Shown here in pieces: positions 36,190 through 44,528 of a stretch of DNA of 64,000 nt. The notes under the pieces are model-generated. The model worked only from the letters and a program-made list of their open reading frames with translations, made no database searches and was not told the origin of the DNA. Source of the DNA: an archaeon (GTDB taxonomy: Archaea; Asgardarchaeota; Thorarchaeia; Thorarchaeales; Thorarchaeaceae); the NCBI GenBank assembly GCA_024275415.1, contig JAJRZD010000091.1, positions 55,470-119,469 of the forward strand. The letters are read 5' to 3'. A program made the translations under genes and the position numbers. Numbering within the stretch: the first letter of the stretch is position 1; every line of letters starts with the position of its first letter.

Positions 36190-36744
36190 TCAATACATAT
36201 CGTCACGCATTGCCATAATTGAAAGGATATCCTCCCTCGGGTCGAGCACAGAGATTCCTGTTAAGGTTCCCACGATTTCAATCCAGACTGTCTTGTCAGG
36301 ATTATCCAAGTCGACGCTTCTGGGGATGACTGATGCCACAGCCTTTACCACATCCATATGCTCAAGGTCGGTATGTCTTCTCCGTACAGTGACCCTGAAC
36401 GTTTCATTAGTCCCTATCTTTTCGCGCAGCCTTTCAGCCGATCGTACGATATCTTCGATATTTGATGGGACACACACCTCCAGCGGAGTGAATCGTATTG
36501 CATATCTGAACTGATATGCATTTTCCAACGCCATCTCCCTAAGTTGACCCAGCACCTCGAATGGATCCAAGCTCGTCATGCAGGTTATCATGCCCACAAT
36601 ATGAGTCCGATTGACCTTTAGGTTCTCATCACCAAGAAGATCTTTTATGAAATACCTGACCTCTGAGATCGCTGCTTGCTCTCTTTCTCTAGGGCATCCT
36701 ATTAGGATATTGAACTCCTGCAGAATCAATCCCTCACATGTCCG
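36190..36744 (-). CDS. THUMP-domain (Tan1-like) RNA-binding protein
   Basis: A 184-aa protein with a C-terminal THUMP-like domain: the segment E-T-F-R-V-T-V-R-R-R-H-T (about 113-124 from the chosen start), then W-I-E-I-V-G ... I-S-V-L are typical. THUMP binds the acceptor stem of tRNA; the stand-alone Tan1 form helps tRNA acetylation of C12. A start at 36789 would sit well inside sua5; I choose ATG 36744, which overlaps the sua5 end by 11 nt. Tan1 is the likeliest relative. Confidence 0.7.
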   Translation of the reverse strand, partial: RTCEGLILQEFNILIGCPREREQAAISEVRYFIKDLLGDENLKVNRTHIVGMITCMTSLDPFEVLGQLREMALENAYQFRYAIRFTPLEVCVPSNIEDIVRSAERLREKIGTNETFRVTVRRRHTDLEHMDVVKAVASVIPRSVDLDNPDKTVWIEIVGTLTGISVLDPREDILSIMAMRDDMY

Positions 36745-37435
36745 CATAGATGATTCGGTTAGTCCAGAATCGTAGTGCTTCAGTATCAAACTTCAAGCCC
36801 TCTGTAAGGGTTTCAATGGGCAGCGCTCCTTCCCTGTACACCTTGATGCTTGAGAACCCATCAGAGTCATCATCAACTCCAATTATCGTTGAGTTCTTGT
36901 TGGTGCGGGATGGGCCGCCATCAATGTAAAGATCCACACGATCTCCCAGCTGCTCTAGTGCCACCGAAAGATCGAATGGGCTTGCCCCTCCCGATAGGTT
37001 GGCACTGGTTCCTGAGATTGGGGTTCCGAGCAGGTCAGCAATGGTTCTTGGGATTGGATGATCTGGAACACGAATAGCGATACTATTCTTGATACTTATC
37101 AAGTGCTCTGGTACTCCTTCCTTTGCAGAAACGATTAATGTCAAGGCGCCTGGCCAGAATAGTCTTGCAATGGCAAGTTCAAGCCCACTGAAGTCATGGT
37201 ATTCCCGACACTGCTTGCTATTAGCGAAAAGAAGTGGCAATCCGGACGAACGCTCTCTTTGCTTGACATCGAAAAGATTCTCGAATGCATCAGGGATCCT
37301 AGGGTCACATGCCAGTCCATAGCTTGTATCGGTTGGATACACTACGAGGCCTCCTTCTGAAAGAGTCTGTACTGCCTCGTCAATTGCGACCTTCGTGTCC
37401 TCTTGATCTGTGATTGTTATGATTTTGGCTGTCAC
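36734..37435 (-). CDS. sua5: Threonylcarbamoyl-AMP synthase (Sua5/YrdC family)
   Basis: A 233-aa YrdC-domain enzyme making threonylcarbamoyl-AMP for t6A. Y-P-T-D-T-S-Y-G-L-A-C-D (about 33-44), K-Q-R, W-P-G-A-L-T-L-I and S-G-T-S-A-N-L-S-G (about 142-150) are diagnostic. It has the YrdC part only, without the long Sua5 tail. I start it at GTG 37435: the ATG at 37459 would add 8 residues and lies upstream of where the AT-rich element at 37465-37472 would initiate. With Pcc1 and Cgi121 it forms part of the t6A pathway. Confidence 0.92.
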   Translation of the reverse strand: MTAKIITITDQEDTKVAIDEAVQTLSEGGLVVYPTDTSYGLACDPRIPDAFENLFDVKQRERSSGLPLLFANSKQCREYHDFSGLELAIARLFWPGALTLIVSAKEGVPEHLISIKNSIAIRVPDHPIPRTIADLLGTPISGTSANLSGGASPFDLSVALEQLGDRVDLYIDGGPSRTNKNSTIIGVDDDSDGFSSIKVYREGALPIETLTEGLKFDTEALRFWTNRIIYADM

Positions 37436-37464
37436 ACTCTTACAATGAAAAACATCCATAAGAA

Positions 37465-37473
37465 GCTTTTATT
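37465..37473. promoter_or_regulatory. AT-rich element possibly serving two divergent promoters
   Basis: gcttttatt on the plus strand (aataaaagc on the minus strand) lies between the divergent sua5 and nucleotidylyltransferase genes. It is the only good TATA-like stretch in the short gap and is about 30 nt from both chosen starts. Confidence 0.35.
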
Positions 37474-37498
37474 CCTCTATGTTTTCGGAGGAATCCTC

Positions 37499-38494
37499 AT
37501 TCACGCTGTAATTCTTGCCGCCGGCGAAGGCACCCGACTAGGTGATTTGTCGCATCGCGTTCCCAAGGCACTACTACCTTGTCTAGATCGGACACTGATC
37601 GAGCATCTGGTGGACTCGCTATTCGCAGCAGGGATTGAACGAATATCAATTGGTGTTGGCTGGAAACGAGATGCAGTCATGAATCTCATAGAAACAAGAT
37701 ATCACAACCGTCCTGTGGAATGCATCCAAGTTTCTTCGTTCGCCATCGGCCCCTTGCAGACTCTTGCCACGGCATCAGATAATATCACACAAGAGGTCTT
37801 GATATGTCCCGTTGATCTCGTCACGTTTCCATCTACCATCTCCAAGTTCGTTAGCGGATTCAATTTACAGCACCCCTTTGATCTCGTTATGGCAGTTGAT
37901 CCCACTTCTTCAGCAGGCACTTTGGTTTCATATGACCGTATGCTTCGAGTGCATAGCCTCGGGGAAGGCAATGCATCCTCCGCAATGATGCTGATTGCCA
38001 CATCATCTTTTTTGGAATTCTGTCGGAGTGCTCTGTCTGATGGTGCTACAAGGGTTTCTGAAGCGATTGAACGTACTATTTCTGCAGGCGGAGAAGTCTT
38101 TGCCCGTGAGATACATGGGACATGGTATGACATCGACACATTGTCAGATCTGCTGAATACCAATATCACGCTCTTGAATACTCTACCGATGAGAAGTAAT
38201 GCTTTATTCATCCCTTCTGGAGATACTGTCGAAATAGGAGAATCTATCTCTCCCAGTGCGCGCGTAAATGCCGAAGCAGGCGTCACCTTTAGAGGTCCGG
38301 TATTGATATCTGGTACGGCAAGAATTGGAAAGAATGCCCGCATCGGTCCGAACGTCTGTATACAGGGTATATGTACTGTTGGTGATAACTGCATGGTGTC
38401 GGAATCTCTTATCTTTGGAAATTCGAATATCAATGCACACACAAGGCTCTCGCATTGTGTCATGCATGACTCTAATCTCTACATGGTGGGATGA
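37499..38494 (+). CDS. Sugar/polyol-phosphate nucleotidylyltransferase with C-terminal beta-helix
   Basis: An about 331-aa nucleotidylyltransferase. The N-terminal H-A-V-I-L-A-A-G-E-G-T-R-L-G and P-K-A-L-L-P motifs bind the nucleotide; the C-terminal about 90 residues are hexapeptide repeats of a left-handed beta-helix (I-G-E-S-I, A-R-I-G-K-N-A-R-I-G-P-N-V). The frame is open upstream to ATG 37445, but that adds 18 hydrophobic residues and lies at the presumed promoter. An ATT at 37499, 7 nt after GGAGG, would put the start exactly where relatives begin. The next gene, 4 nt later, is a CDP-alcohol phosphatidyltransferase, so the product may be a CDP-polyol such as CDP-inositol or a related lipid-head precursor. 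Confidence 0.82.
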   Translation: MHAVILAAGEGTRLGDLSHRVPKALLPCLDRTLIEHLVDSLFAAGIERISIGVGWKRDAVMNLIETRYHNRPVECIQVSSFAIGPLQTLATASDNITQEVLICPVDLVTFPSTISKFVSGFNLQHPFDLVMAVDPTSSAGTLVSYDRMLRVHSLGEGNASSAMMLIATSSFLEFCRSALSDGATRVSEAIERTISAGGEVFAREIHGTWYDIDTLSDLLNTNITLLNTLPMRSNALFIPSGDTVEIGESISPSARVNAEAGVTFRGPVLISGTARIGKNARIGPNVCIQGICTVGDNCMVSESLIFGNSNINAHTRLSHCVMHDSNLYMVG

Positions 38495-38497
38495 TAT

Positions 38498-39106
38498 ATG
38501 TCACCAAGCAAGTTCAGACTCAGGCGGGTCTTCCGTATTCCTGTCCTCAAAGCAGCCGCTCCTTTCATCAAATATGGCGTGCATCCTAATACGATTACCT
38601 ATCTTTCACTCCTCATTGCTTTTGCTGGTTTCCTCATCTTGGGCATAACACAGAACCAATTGGTATATGGTGTATTCGTCTTTCTTGTAGGGTTCTTTGA
38701 TGGGGTTGATGGTGCTGTCGCTCGCGGGTCTGGCAAGGCATCTACAAAAGGGGCATTCACCGACTCGTTCATCGATAAGGTTTCTGAGGCAGTACTCCTT
38801 TTTTCAATTCCCATCTCCTTCCCGACTGGAGAAATCTTTGGGCTCTCACTAGATGCATGGGCGTATCTATGTTTCACCGGATGGTTGTTGACAAGCTACT
38901 CACGAGCACGAGCTGAATCCATAGGGCTCTCTGACTTAGATGTTGGACTGGGTGCACGCTCCGAGAGACTGTTTATCCTCAGCATTCTCTCTATCCTCTC
39001 TCTCGTTGAAGTCGGTCTTGTTGTGGTGACGGCCATCGGCATAGGCACTGCTGTATATCGCTTCATCTACTATCAAAGACTGATACCCGATGTCACCTCT
39101 AAATGA
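38498..39106 (+). CDS. CDP-alcohol phosphatidyltransferase family protein
   Basis: A 202-aa membrane enzyme with about six helices. The family signature D-G-x2-A-R-x8-G-x3-D-x3-D is present as D-G-A-V-A-R ... G-A-F-T-D-S-F-I-D (about 70-93). Such enzymes couple a CDP-activated alcohol to a second alcohol; in archaea they make archaetidylinositol-phosphate, archaetidylserine or di-inositol-phosphate. Its tight pairing with a nucleotidylyltransferase favours a route that uses a CDP-polyol, as in the IPCT/DIPPS pair, but membrane-lipid synthesis is equally possible. Confidence 0.88.
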   Translation: MSPSKFRLRRVFRIPVLKAAAPFIKYGVHPNTITYLSLLIAFAGFLILGITQNQLVYGVFVFLVGFFDGVDGAVARGSGKASTKGAFTDSFIDKVSEAVLLFSIPISFPTGEIFGLSLDAWAYLCFTGWLLTSYSRARAESIGLSDLDVGLGARSERLFILSILSILSLVEVGLVVVTAIGIGTAVYRFIYYQRLIPDVTSK

Positions 39107-39189
39107 ATTTCCCTAATACCAATGCACCATTATACTTAAGTGCAAAACCAATCAGGCCGCATCAATTCATCCAATGGAGCAATCTAGCC

Positions 39190-39609
39190 ATGGCGATATT
39201 CAGGGCTGACCACTATCTTATTGCAGAATTTGAGAACGTTGATGACGTGAAAGGCACTGGCGAGAAGATTCTTGAGGCATTAAATGAGGTAAGCGAGTTG
39301 AAAGACCTTGCCATCGTTTCAAAACGTCTTGAGGGAAAACAGTGGGTAGAGATTCTAGGGCGCATCGACGTACCAGAAGGCTCGAAGGCATTCTGGGCCA
39401 TGGTGAAGAAGGAGGTCACTGATCGTGAGCCTTACAACCTCTTCGTTCGACTAGATCGGAACGCAGAGGGCACTGATATAGAGGATGCACGAGCCGCCGT
39501 GAAGAAATGGGCTGAAGACACTATTGTTCCGAGGATTCAGGATAAAACAAAGGTGAAAACGATCAAAGTCTTACAAGCCATCGAGCTATATATGCCAGAC
39601 CTCAAATGA
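39190..39609 (+). CDS. Conserved-looking soluble alpha/beta protein of unknown function
   Basis: A 139-aa protein with an alternating strand/helix pattern and no Cys. The frame is open from 39103, but a TATA-like ttatacttaa at 39130-39139 lies within that stretch, so I choose ATG 39190 (M-A-I-F-R-A-D-H), about 50 nt after it. It lies between the CDP-alcohol enzyme and the convergent propeller gene. No family recognised. Confidence 0.6.
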   Translation: MAIFRADHYLIAEFENVDDVKGTGEKILEALNEVSELKDLAIVSKRLEGKQWVEILGRIDVPEGSKAFWAMVKKEVTDREPYNLFVRLDRNAEGTDIEDARAAVKKWAEDTIVPRIQDKTKVKTIKVLQAIELYMPDLK

Positions 39610-39622
39610 ACCATCAACACCA

Positions 39623-40636
39623 TTACTCAGACTCTATTGCAACAAAGAAAAGCTTGTTTCCTACCGCCTGAACTATCTCCTTGTTGCCATCGCCCGACAG
39701 GTCGCCATATGCGACCAACGAGTCAGCGCTTTTGCTTGCTGTCTTGATAGATGCATCTTCGAAGAACTCTCGCCCTTCAACGCTCAGCATTGAGAGCTTT
39801 GAGTTGGCCAGACTGACAAGAACCTGACCCTGTGACCTGGCCCCATCAATCAGCATCTCGCCGACCTTCATTGACGAGATGCTCCCGGGGGCTCGGATCC
39901 TTGCGCGAGTGCTGACTGACTTCTGTTCCACCTCGAACAGGGTGATTGTCTTCTCACTGCTGGCTATCACTACATCATCCGATCTTCTACCTGTCACACG
40001 TCCTGTTGCGACCAAGTTGACCTCCCCACTTACCTTCGCATTGGCGATTTCATGCAGGCGGTCGTCAGCATATTGATAGATATATAGGGTTTCGGAGTCA
40101 TCGCCAAAGACAAACCTCGTGTAGGATGTTCCCTCACTCCTCAGAGGTTTCATTGAGAAGACAGGTCGCTTAACGACCTTGTGTGCAAGCTTGTCGAGGA
40201 AAGTATCATACCATCCATAGCACCTGAGAGCATTGTCATTGGTTGCTACGACAACTTCCTCTTTCCCATCATTGAGAACATTTGCCACAACCAACGAGAT
40301 TGGAAGGTTTCCTAACATCGCATTGGACTTGACCTCGAGCGATTTCTTGCCGATGCTTACCACTCTCAGGGTATTATCAAGCCCTCCTACGACAAAATCA
40401 GGTGTACCATTTCCAGTGACATCTCCAATCCCAAATGACGAGATAGGGACAAGGTCTGTCATCCTGAACAGTTCCTTGACGACATTGTTGCCACCGACAT
40501 AATCGTAGACTCTCAGGCTCCCACTGACCGTAGCAAGCACTATGTTGTCCTTGCCATCTCCTGTCACATCCATCACCTCAAGGTTCGTGACCATTTCCTT
40601 GAGCGAATGGCTTGTTATCAGGTTCATCGATGGCAT
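39623..40636 (-). CDS. Intracellular FG-GAP/VCBS-type seven-bladed beta-propeller protein
   Basis: A 337-aa protein built almost entirely of about seven repeats. Calcium-loop-like motifs are D-V-T-G-D-G-K-D-N (about 23), D-V-T-G-N-G-T-P-D (about 73) and D-L-S-G-D-G-N-K-E (about 315), each followed by strands such as I-V-L-A-T and V-V-G-G. It has neither signal peptide nor anchor, so the propeller is probably cytosolic, unlike secreted bacterial FG-GAP proteins. Eukaryotic cytosolic propellers of similar kind (ITFG2, BBS subunits) are adaptors in membrane trafficking or signalling; relation to them is only a suggestion. Confidence 0.75.
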   Translation of the reverse strand: MPSMNLITSHSLKEMVTNLEVMDVTGDGKDNIVLATVSGSLRVYDYVGGNNVVKELFRMTDLVPISSFGIGDVTGNGTPDFVVGGLDNTLRVVSIGKKSLEVKSNAMLGNLPISLVVANVLNDGKEEVVVATNDNALRCYGWYDTFLDKLAHKVVKRPVFSMKPLRSEGTSYTRFVFGDDSETLYIYQYADDRLHEIANAKVSGEVNLVATGRVTGRRSDDVVIASSEKTITLFEVEQKSVSTRARIRAPGSISSMKVGEMLIDGARSQGQVLVSLANSKLSMLSVEGREFFEDASIKTASKSADSLVAYGDLSGDGNKEIVQAVGNKLFFVAIESE

Positions 40637-40862
40637 TTCAGAAAGACCCTCACATCGAGCATGAAAGGTTTGTGATGGTTCGTTAATTGAATAGGGGATT
40701 TAAGATTTGCCGGTCTGGAATGCCTTCAAAAAAAGAAAGATACGTTCATAGGAACGAGTTCGTGATCTGGCCCTATACTATTTCTGCTCCTATGGTGTTT
40801 ATGACTGGCTGCACAAATAGTTTCGTCCAATTCCTCAAGTTACTCCGAACTACGTTTATGCC

Positions 40863-42113
40863 TCATGGCGATTCAGGCATTAGTAGCCATTTCCATAGTG
40901 GAATATATCTTATTGAACTCCCGTTTTTCTTGTTTAATCCTTCATAATCCCATGTTATTATCTGCAAATCATTACAATCAAGTTCCTGAGAAGCTCTAAT
41001 GAGCGAACGTTCTTCTCTATTACGTGTCTTCTGGTCACTTATATCATAACTCACCTGTATGAGTTGTTCAAAGCCCCTTTGCCCTCGAACTAGAAAATCA
41101 ACTTCGTGTCCAGATTGCGATTGCCAGTAGAAAATCTCTCCACCATTTAGCAAGACCTGTTTATAGAGATTGATGGCAACAATTGATTCAACGCGACGTG
41201 TGATTGATTGCGATAATGGTGAGTATGGCTGAAATAGTCCAACATCGGTAGGATACACCTTTTTTGGCATCTGGGTGATTCCTCTGGGTGATTTTGAAAA
41301 CCGTGGAATTGTGAAGACCAGGAATGCTTCCTCAAAGTAGCCAAGCCACTCTGAAAGAGACCTCTTGCTCTTTCTTACTCCGATGCTCTTGAAGAATTTC
41401 TCTGCCTTCGATAACGAAAGTGCATTACCAAGATTTCTAATGATGAGGTTTCTGAATATTCGTGCTCCTTCTATATCACGTATTCCAAAACGCTCCACAA
41501 CGTCTCTAAAGAATATCGTGTCGAGATAGATACTCAAGAGTTCCATCTTTTCTGAAGACTGATTGACACGAGGAAATCCTCCCCACTCAAGATATCTATT
41601 TAGAAGCGCCTTTGCTTTGTTCCTGCGCCCTCCTTCATAATCAAAAAATTCTTTGAAGCTGAGAGGAAATACGATGCGCGTTATGCTTCTCCCTCTTAAC
41701 TCGGATGCAATCTCCTGAGCCAATAGCCTAGAACTTGAACCACTCACAAAAATATGAAACTTTCCCATATTATGGAGTCCCCTCAGCCATGATGACCAAT
41801 CATCAATGGACTGCACCTCATCAAGAAAAAGGACTCCTTTGTCAGGAATGAGTTCTTCAAGCAAATCTACGAGTTCTGTATATGTTACATTGCTCAACGG
41901 ATCCTCAAAGTCGATATAGACCATATTCTTTTTTCCAAACCTTTCTGCAAGAGTGTCAGCAATCTGATACATGAAATATGTCTTTCCCGCTCTCCTAGGG
42001 CCAATGATTGTGGTAATCTCTTTGGTGATTGCGAATGGAATCAACCTCTCAATAATCTTGAATTCTGTCTCTCTCCACTCAAATATCTTCTTTCTTAACT
42101 CCTGTTTACCCAT
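40863..42113 (-). CDS. AAA (ORC/STAND-like) ATPase with DUF4143 domain
   Basis: A 416-aa archaeal-type ATPase. Walker A G-P-R-R-A-G-K-T (about 38-45), Walker B V-L-F-L-D-E-V-Q (about 93-100), sensor G-S-S-S-R-L-L and the C-terminal DUF4143 domain with Y-W-Q-S-Q-S-G-H-E-V-D-F-L-V (about 345-358), a nuclease-fold-like motif. This family is patchy and horizontally mobile; some members may act in toxin-antitoxin or defence settings. The region is AT-richer than its neighbours, consistent with acquisition. Stands alone. Confidence 0.9.
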   Translation of the reverse strand: MGKQELRKKIFEWRETEFKIIERLIPFAITKEITTIIGPRRAGKTYFMYQIADTLAERFGKKNMVYIDFEDPLSNVTYTELVDLLEELIPDKGVLFLDEVQSIDDWSSWLRGLHNMGKFHIFVSGSSSRLLAQEIASELRGRSITRIVFPLSFKEFFDYEGGRRNKAKALLNRYLEWGGFPRVNQSSEKMELLSIYLDTIFFRDVVERFGIRDIEGARIFRNLIIRNLGNALSLSKAEKFFKSIGVRKSKRSLSEWLGYFEEAFLVFTIPRFSKSPRGITQMPKKVYPTDVGLFQPYSPLSQSITRRVESIVAINLYKQVLLNGGEIFYWQSQSGHEVDFLVRGQRGFEQLIQVSYDISDQKTRNREERSLIRASQELDCNDLQIITWDYEGLNKKNGSSIRYIPLWKWLLMPESP

Positions 42114-42429
42114 GCCCGTATGGTAAACAAAAACAACATAAAAGTGTTTACAACTTCGCTGAGACCTGAGTGAATATCTCTGTCGCCATTTAATCCATGA
42201 CCATTCAAAACAAGTTCCACGAGTTGAAGCATTTTGTCATTCTTGTGGATTCTAAAGCCATGCTTCAGATAGACTCAGAATAACCTGAGATTTTTTTATG
42301 CTCTCGCAAAGGTTTCAATTACCAGTAATTCCCGATCAGACAGTAATTCATCTGCGATGAATTTCAGGTAATGATTGATGTTATCCATCTTTAAGAGTCA
42401 AAATACCATTACTATTACGTGGCGATATT
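42114..42429. other. AT-rich intergenic region with a hairpin-plus-T terminator
   Basis: This 316-nt stretch lies between the divergent ATPase and Cys-rich genes. It includes the hairpin with T-run listed separately and a minute minus-strand frame (42296-42388, 30 codons) with no family resemblance. I see no tRNA or long repeat. Confidence 0.5.
42274..42297 (+). terminator. Hairpin followed by seven T
   Basis: CTCAG (42274-42278) pairs with CTGAG (42285-42289), followed by a T-run (42291-42297). It resembles an intrinsic terminator on the plus strand, although no plus-strand gene ends directly before it. Confidence 0.35.
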
Positions 42430-42966
42430 ATGGTTTCTGAGCGAAACGAACCACGCCTCACATCAGAGCAGTGGAATTGTGATTCTCTGGTCTTGAGTAA
42501 AGAGCTCAGGTCGTTCGTCGAAGAGTTTGGTTCTTTCACACCTGATTGGTTTGTGGAGGTAAAATACCATCTTTTGAAAGGTGCAGGTTTCGATCGGACG
42601 ACCCGCGATGAACTGTGTTCTGTTTCCATTTACTCGCACACGTGTGACAAGTGTGACCATTTGTACATGTCAAAGAACTGTCTGTTGTGGTATCACCTTT
42701 TCAAGCTAATCACCTGGAAAACCGTCGGACGTGCCCCTCCTTGCATCAAGGCCGCCTACAGGAACAAGAGCATAAAGACTGTTGCTAACTTCCTGAAGCG
42801 TGCCAACCTTGTTTCTCCTCCCTACTACCTGTCCCGCGGTGTGCCTCTCTGTAGGAATATGCAAGACTGGGACTATTGCTCGCCTGATGAATACTGCAAG
42901 CAGATGAGGACTGGACGATTGCTTGCCTATAATGCGGTACGCGAACAGGTGAAGATCAATCGTTGA
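42430..42966 (+). CDS. Cys-rich, probably metal-binding protein of unknown function
   Basis: A 178-aa protein with two cysteine clusters: C-D-K-C with C-L-L-W-Y-H (about 72-88), and C-R-N-M-Q-D-W-D-Y-C-S-P-D-E-Y-C (about 141-156), plus Cys at about 17, 63 and 104. This can bind zinc or an Fe-S cluster. It has no membrane helix. It is 53 nt upstream of the HD phosphohydrolase gene on the same strand and may be co-transcribed. A nucleic-acid-related role is suggested by the neighbours only. Confidence 0.6.
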   Translation: MVSERNEPRLTSEQWNCDSLVLSKELRSFVEEFGSFTPDWFVEVKYHLLKGAGFDRTTRDELCSVSIYSHTCDKCDHLYMSKNCLLWYHLFKLITWKTVGRAPPCIKAAYRNKSIKTVANFLKRANLVSPPYYLSRGVPLCRNMQDWDYCSPDEYCKQMRTGRLLAYNAVREQVKINR

Positions 42967-43019
42967 TGGTATGACATCTTATATGTGGGGAAGCCTTTCT
43001 CTTGTCTGGTGACTAGTGG

Positions 43020-44528
43020 TTGTTAGCTGAACCTGATGTGGAAATCACGAATCTTATCCGTCTCACAGGCTTTCGTGAGCAATTCATTAGTGATGCAAGA
43101 ACCGAAGGGAGTGATGATTGGGAGGATATCTGCAGCATTGTGCGGGAACATCAACGAATTCTAGCGCTCGGTGAGAAGCACACACGGCAAAAGGCAATCC
43201 AAGATCCCGTTCATGGTGCGATACTTCTTGAGCCTTGGGAACTCGACATAATCTCTGCTTGGGAAATGCTTAGGCTTCGTTACATCAGACAGTTGGGCCC
43301 TGCTCATATTGTATATCCTGGGGCAACACATACTAGGTTTGAGCACTGCATCGGGACCAATTTCCTAGCCCAAAAATGCATCCGTGTCGTGAACTACTGT
43401 GAGGATCTTGAGAACCCGCAGTTTGTGCCACTGTCGCAACTCCTTGATGCATATCATGAACGGGTGTTCCGTGCTGCTGCCCTCCTTCATGATGTTGGGC
43501 ATCCCCCTACTTCGCATACCATTGAGTTCGCATTGGAGAATTGGGCGGGTCTCTCCCATACTGATCTAGGCATGTTCCTCATCTTGCACAGTGACATCGC
43601 AGACATTCTGGAACAGAATGACATCTCCCCCTCTTCTATCGTGGATGTCCTCAAGAGACGGTCTGACGACCCTATCATGCAGCTCCTTTCAGAGTTCCTT
43701 GACAGTCCGCTGGACATCGATAAGACAGACTACCTGATTCGTGACGCACATTTCAGTGGTGTCGAGCTTGGCATCTTCCCTGCAGAGAGGGTGCTGCTTA
43801 CTAATCGAGTCGTCAGGGATTCCGAAGGACAATATCATCGCGCTTTCATGCTAAAAGCCCTCCACTCCCTTGAAGCCCTCATCCTTAGTAGGGCCTGGAT
43901 GTTCTCCGATCTGTATTTGCACCATGCTGTTAGAGTAGCAGAAGCCATGACTTCCAAGGCGACCTATTTACGTCTGAAAGAGGATGCATTCTCAAAGAAC
44001 GAATGCATAGCGTTCTTCACCCGGATGACGGATGGTGATCTCTTCAGATGGCTGGAGCGTTCGGAAGTCCCTTTTGTCCGGGAATATGCGGCACGGATCC
44101 GCTACCGGCGTCTCTTCAAGGTCATCACAGCGAAACCACTTTCCTCGTTCACCGAAGATGCCCGCTACCGGCTTCTACGCTTCGTGGATGACGTTGGAGC
44201 CCTTATCGAGGCAGAGCTGGATCTCCTGGAAGAGCCCGGTCAAGTCTTAATCGATGTCGTCAACCCCGTCTTGGGAGAACATTTCTTGAGTCAGATACCA
44301 ATTCTCATCGGTGGCAGTAATGGCTTTGATCTGGTTCCGCTGAACGAAACTCCTGAAGGGAAACCTTTGATGGAAACGTTAGTGCAACAACAACGAACTA
44401 TCCCTGCGGTGCGAGTGTATTCGGACTTGAAACATGCAGACGTGGTACGAAAGAGATTCGACAAGATGTTCCATGCACAACACATCAAGGCTCACCGTGA
44501 TGATGACCCCGAGTTCATCGAGTACTAG
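43020..44528 (+). CDS. HD-domain dNTP triphosphohydrolase-like protein (SAMHD1/COG1078 type)
   Basis: A 502-aa HD-superfamily enzyme. D-P-V-H-G (about 61), R-L-R-Y-I-R-Q-L-G-P-A-H-I-V-Y-P-G-A-T-H-T-R-F-E-H (about 83-107) and L-L-H-D-V-G-H-P-P (about 153-161) are the signature of SAMHD1-like triphosphohydrolases, with a later D-K-T-D-Y-L. Relatives hydrolyse dNTPs; SAMHD1 restricts viruses by depleting them. TTG start 43020. Its end overlaps, tail to tail, the RNase III-like gene on the opposite strand by 4 nt. Confidence 0.85.
   Translation: MLAEPDVEITNLIRLTGFREQFISDARTEGSDDWEDICSIVREHQRILALGEKHTRQKAIQDPVHGAILLEPWELDIISAWEMLRLRYIRQLGPAHIVYPGATHTRFEHCIGTNFLAQKCIRVVNYCEDLENPQFVPLSQLLDAYHERVFRAAALLHDVGHPPTSHTIEFALENWAGLSHTDLGMFLILHSDIADILEQNDISPSSIVDVLKRRSDDPIMQLLSEFLDSPLDIDKTDYLIRDAHFSGVELGIFPAERVLLTNRVVRDSEGQYHRAFMLKALHSLEALILSRAWMFSDLYLHHAVRVAEAMTSKATYLRLKEDAFSKNECIAFFTRMTDGDLFRWLERSEVPFVREYAARIRYRRLFKVITAKPLSSFTEDARYRLLRFVDDVGALIEAELDLLEEPGQVLIDVVNPVLGEHFLSQIPILIGGSNGFDLVPLNETPEGKPLMETLVQQQRTIPAVRVYSDLKHADVVRKRFDKMFHAQHIKAHRDDDPEFIEY

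Noticed and set aside
40687..40947. 86-codon frame overlapping the end of the DUF4143 gene
   Set aside because: Mostly antisense to a well-supported gene and without coding character.
42296..42388. 30-codon frame on the minus strand between ATPase and Cys-rich gene
   Set aside because: Too short, no ribosome binding site and no family resemblance; could be a relic but cannot be supported.
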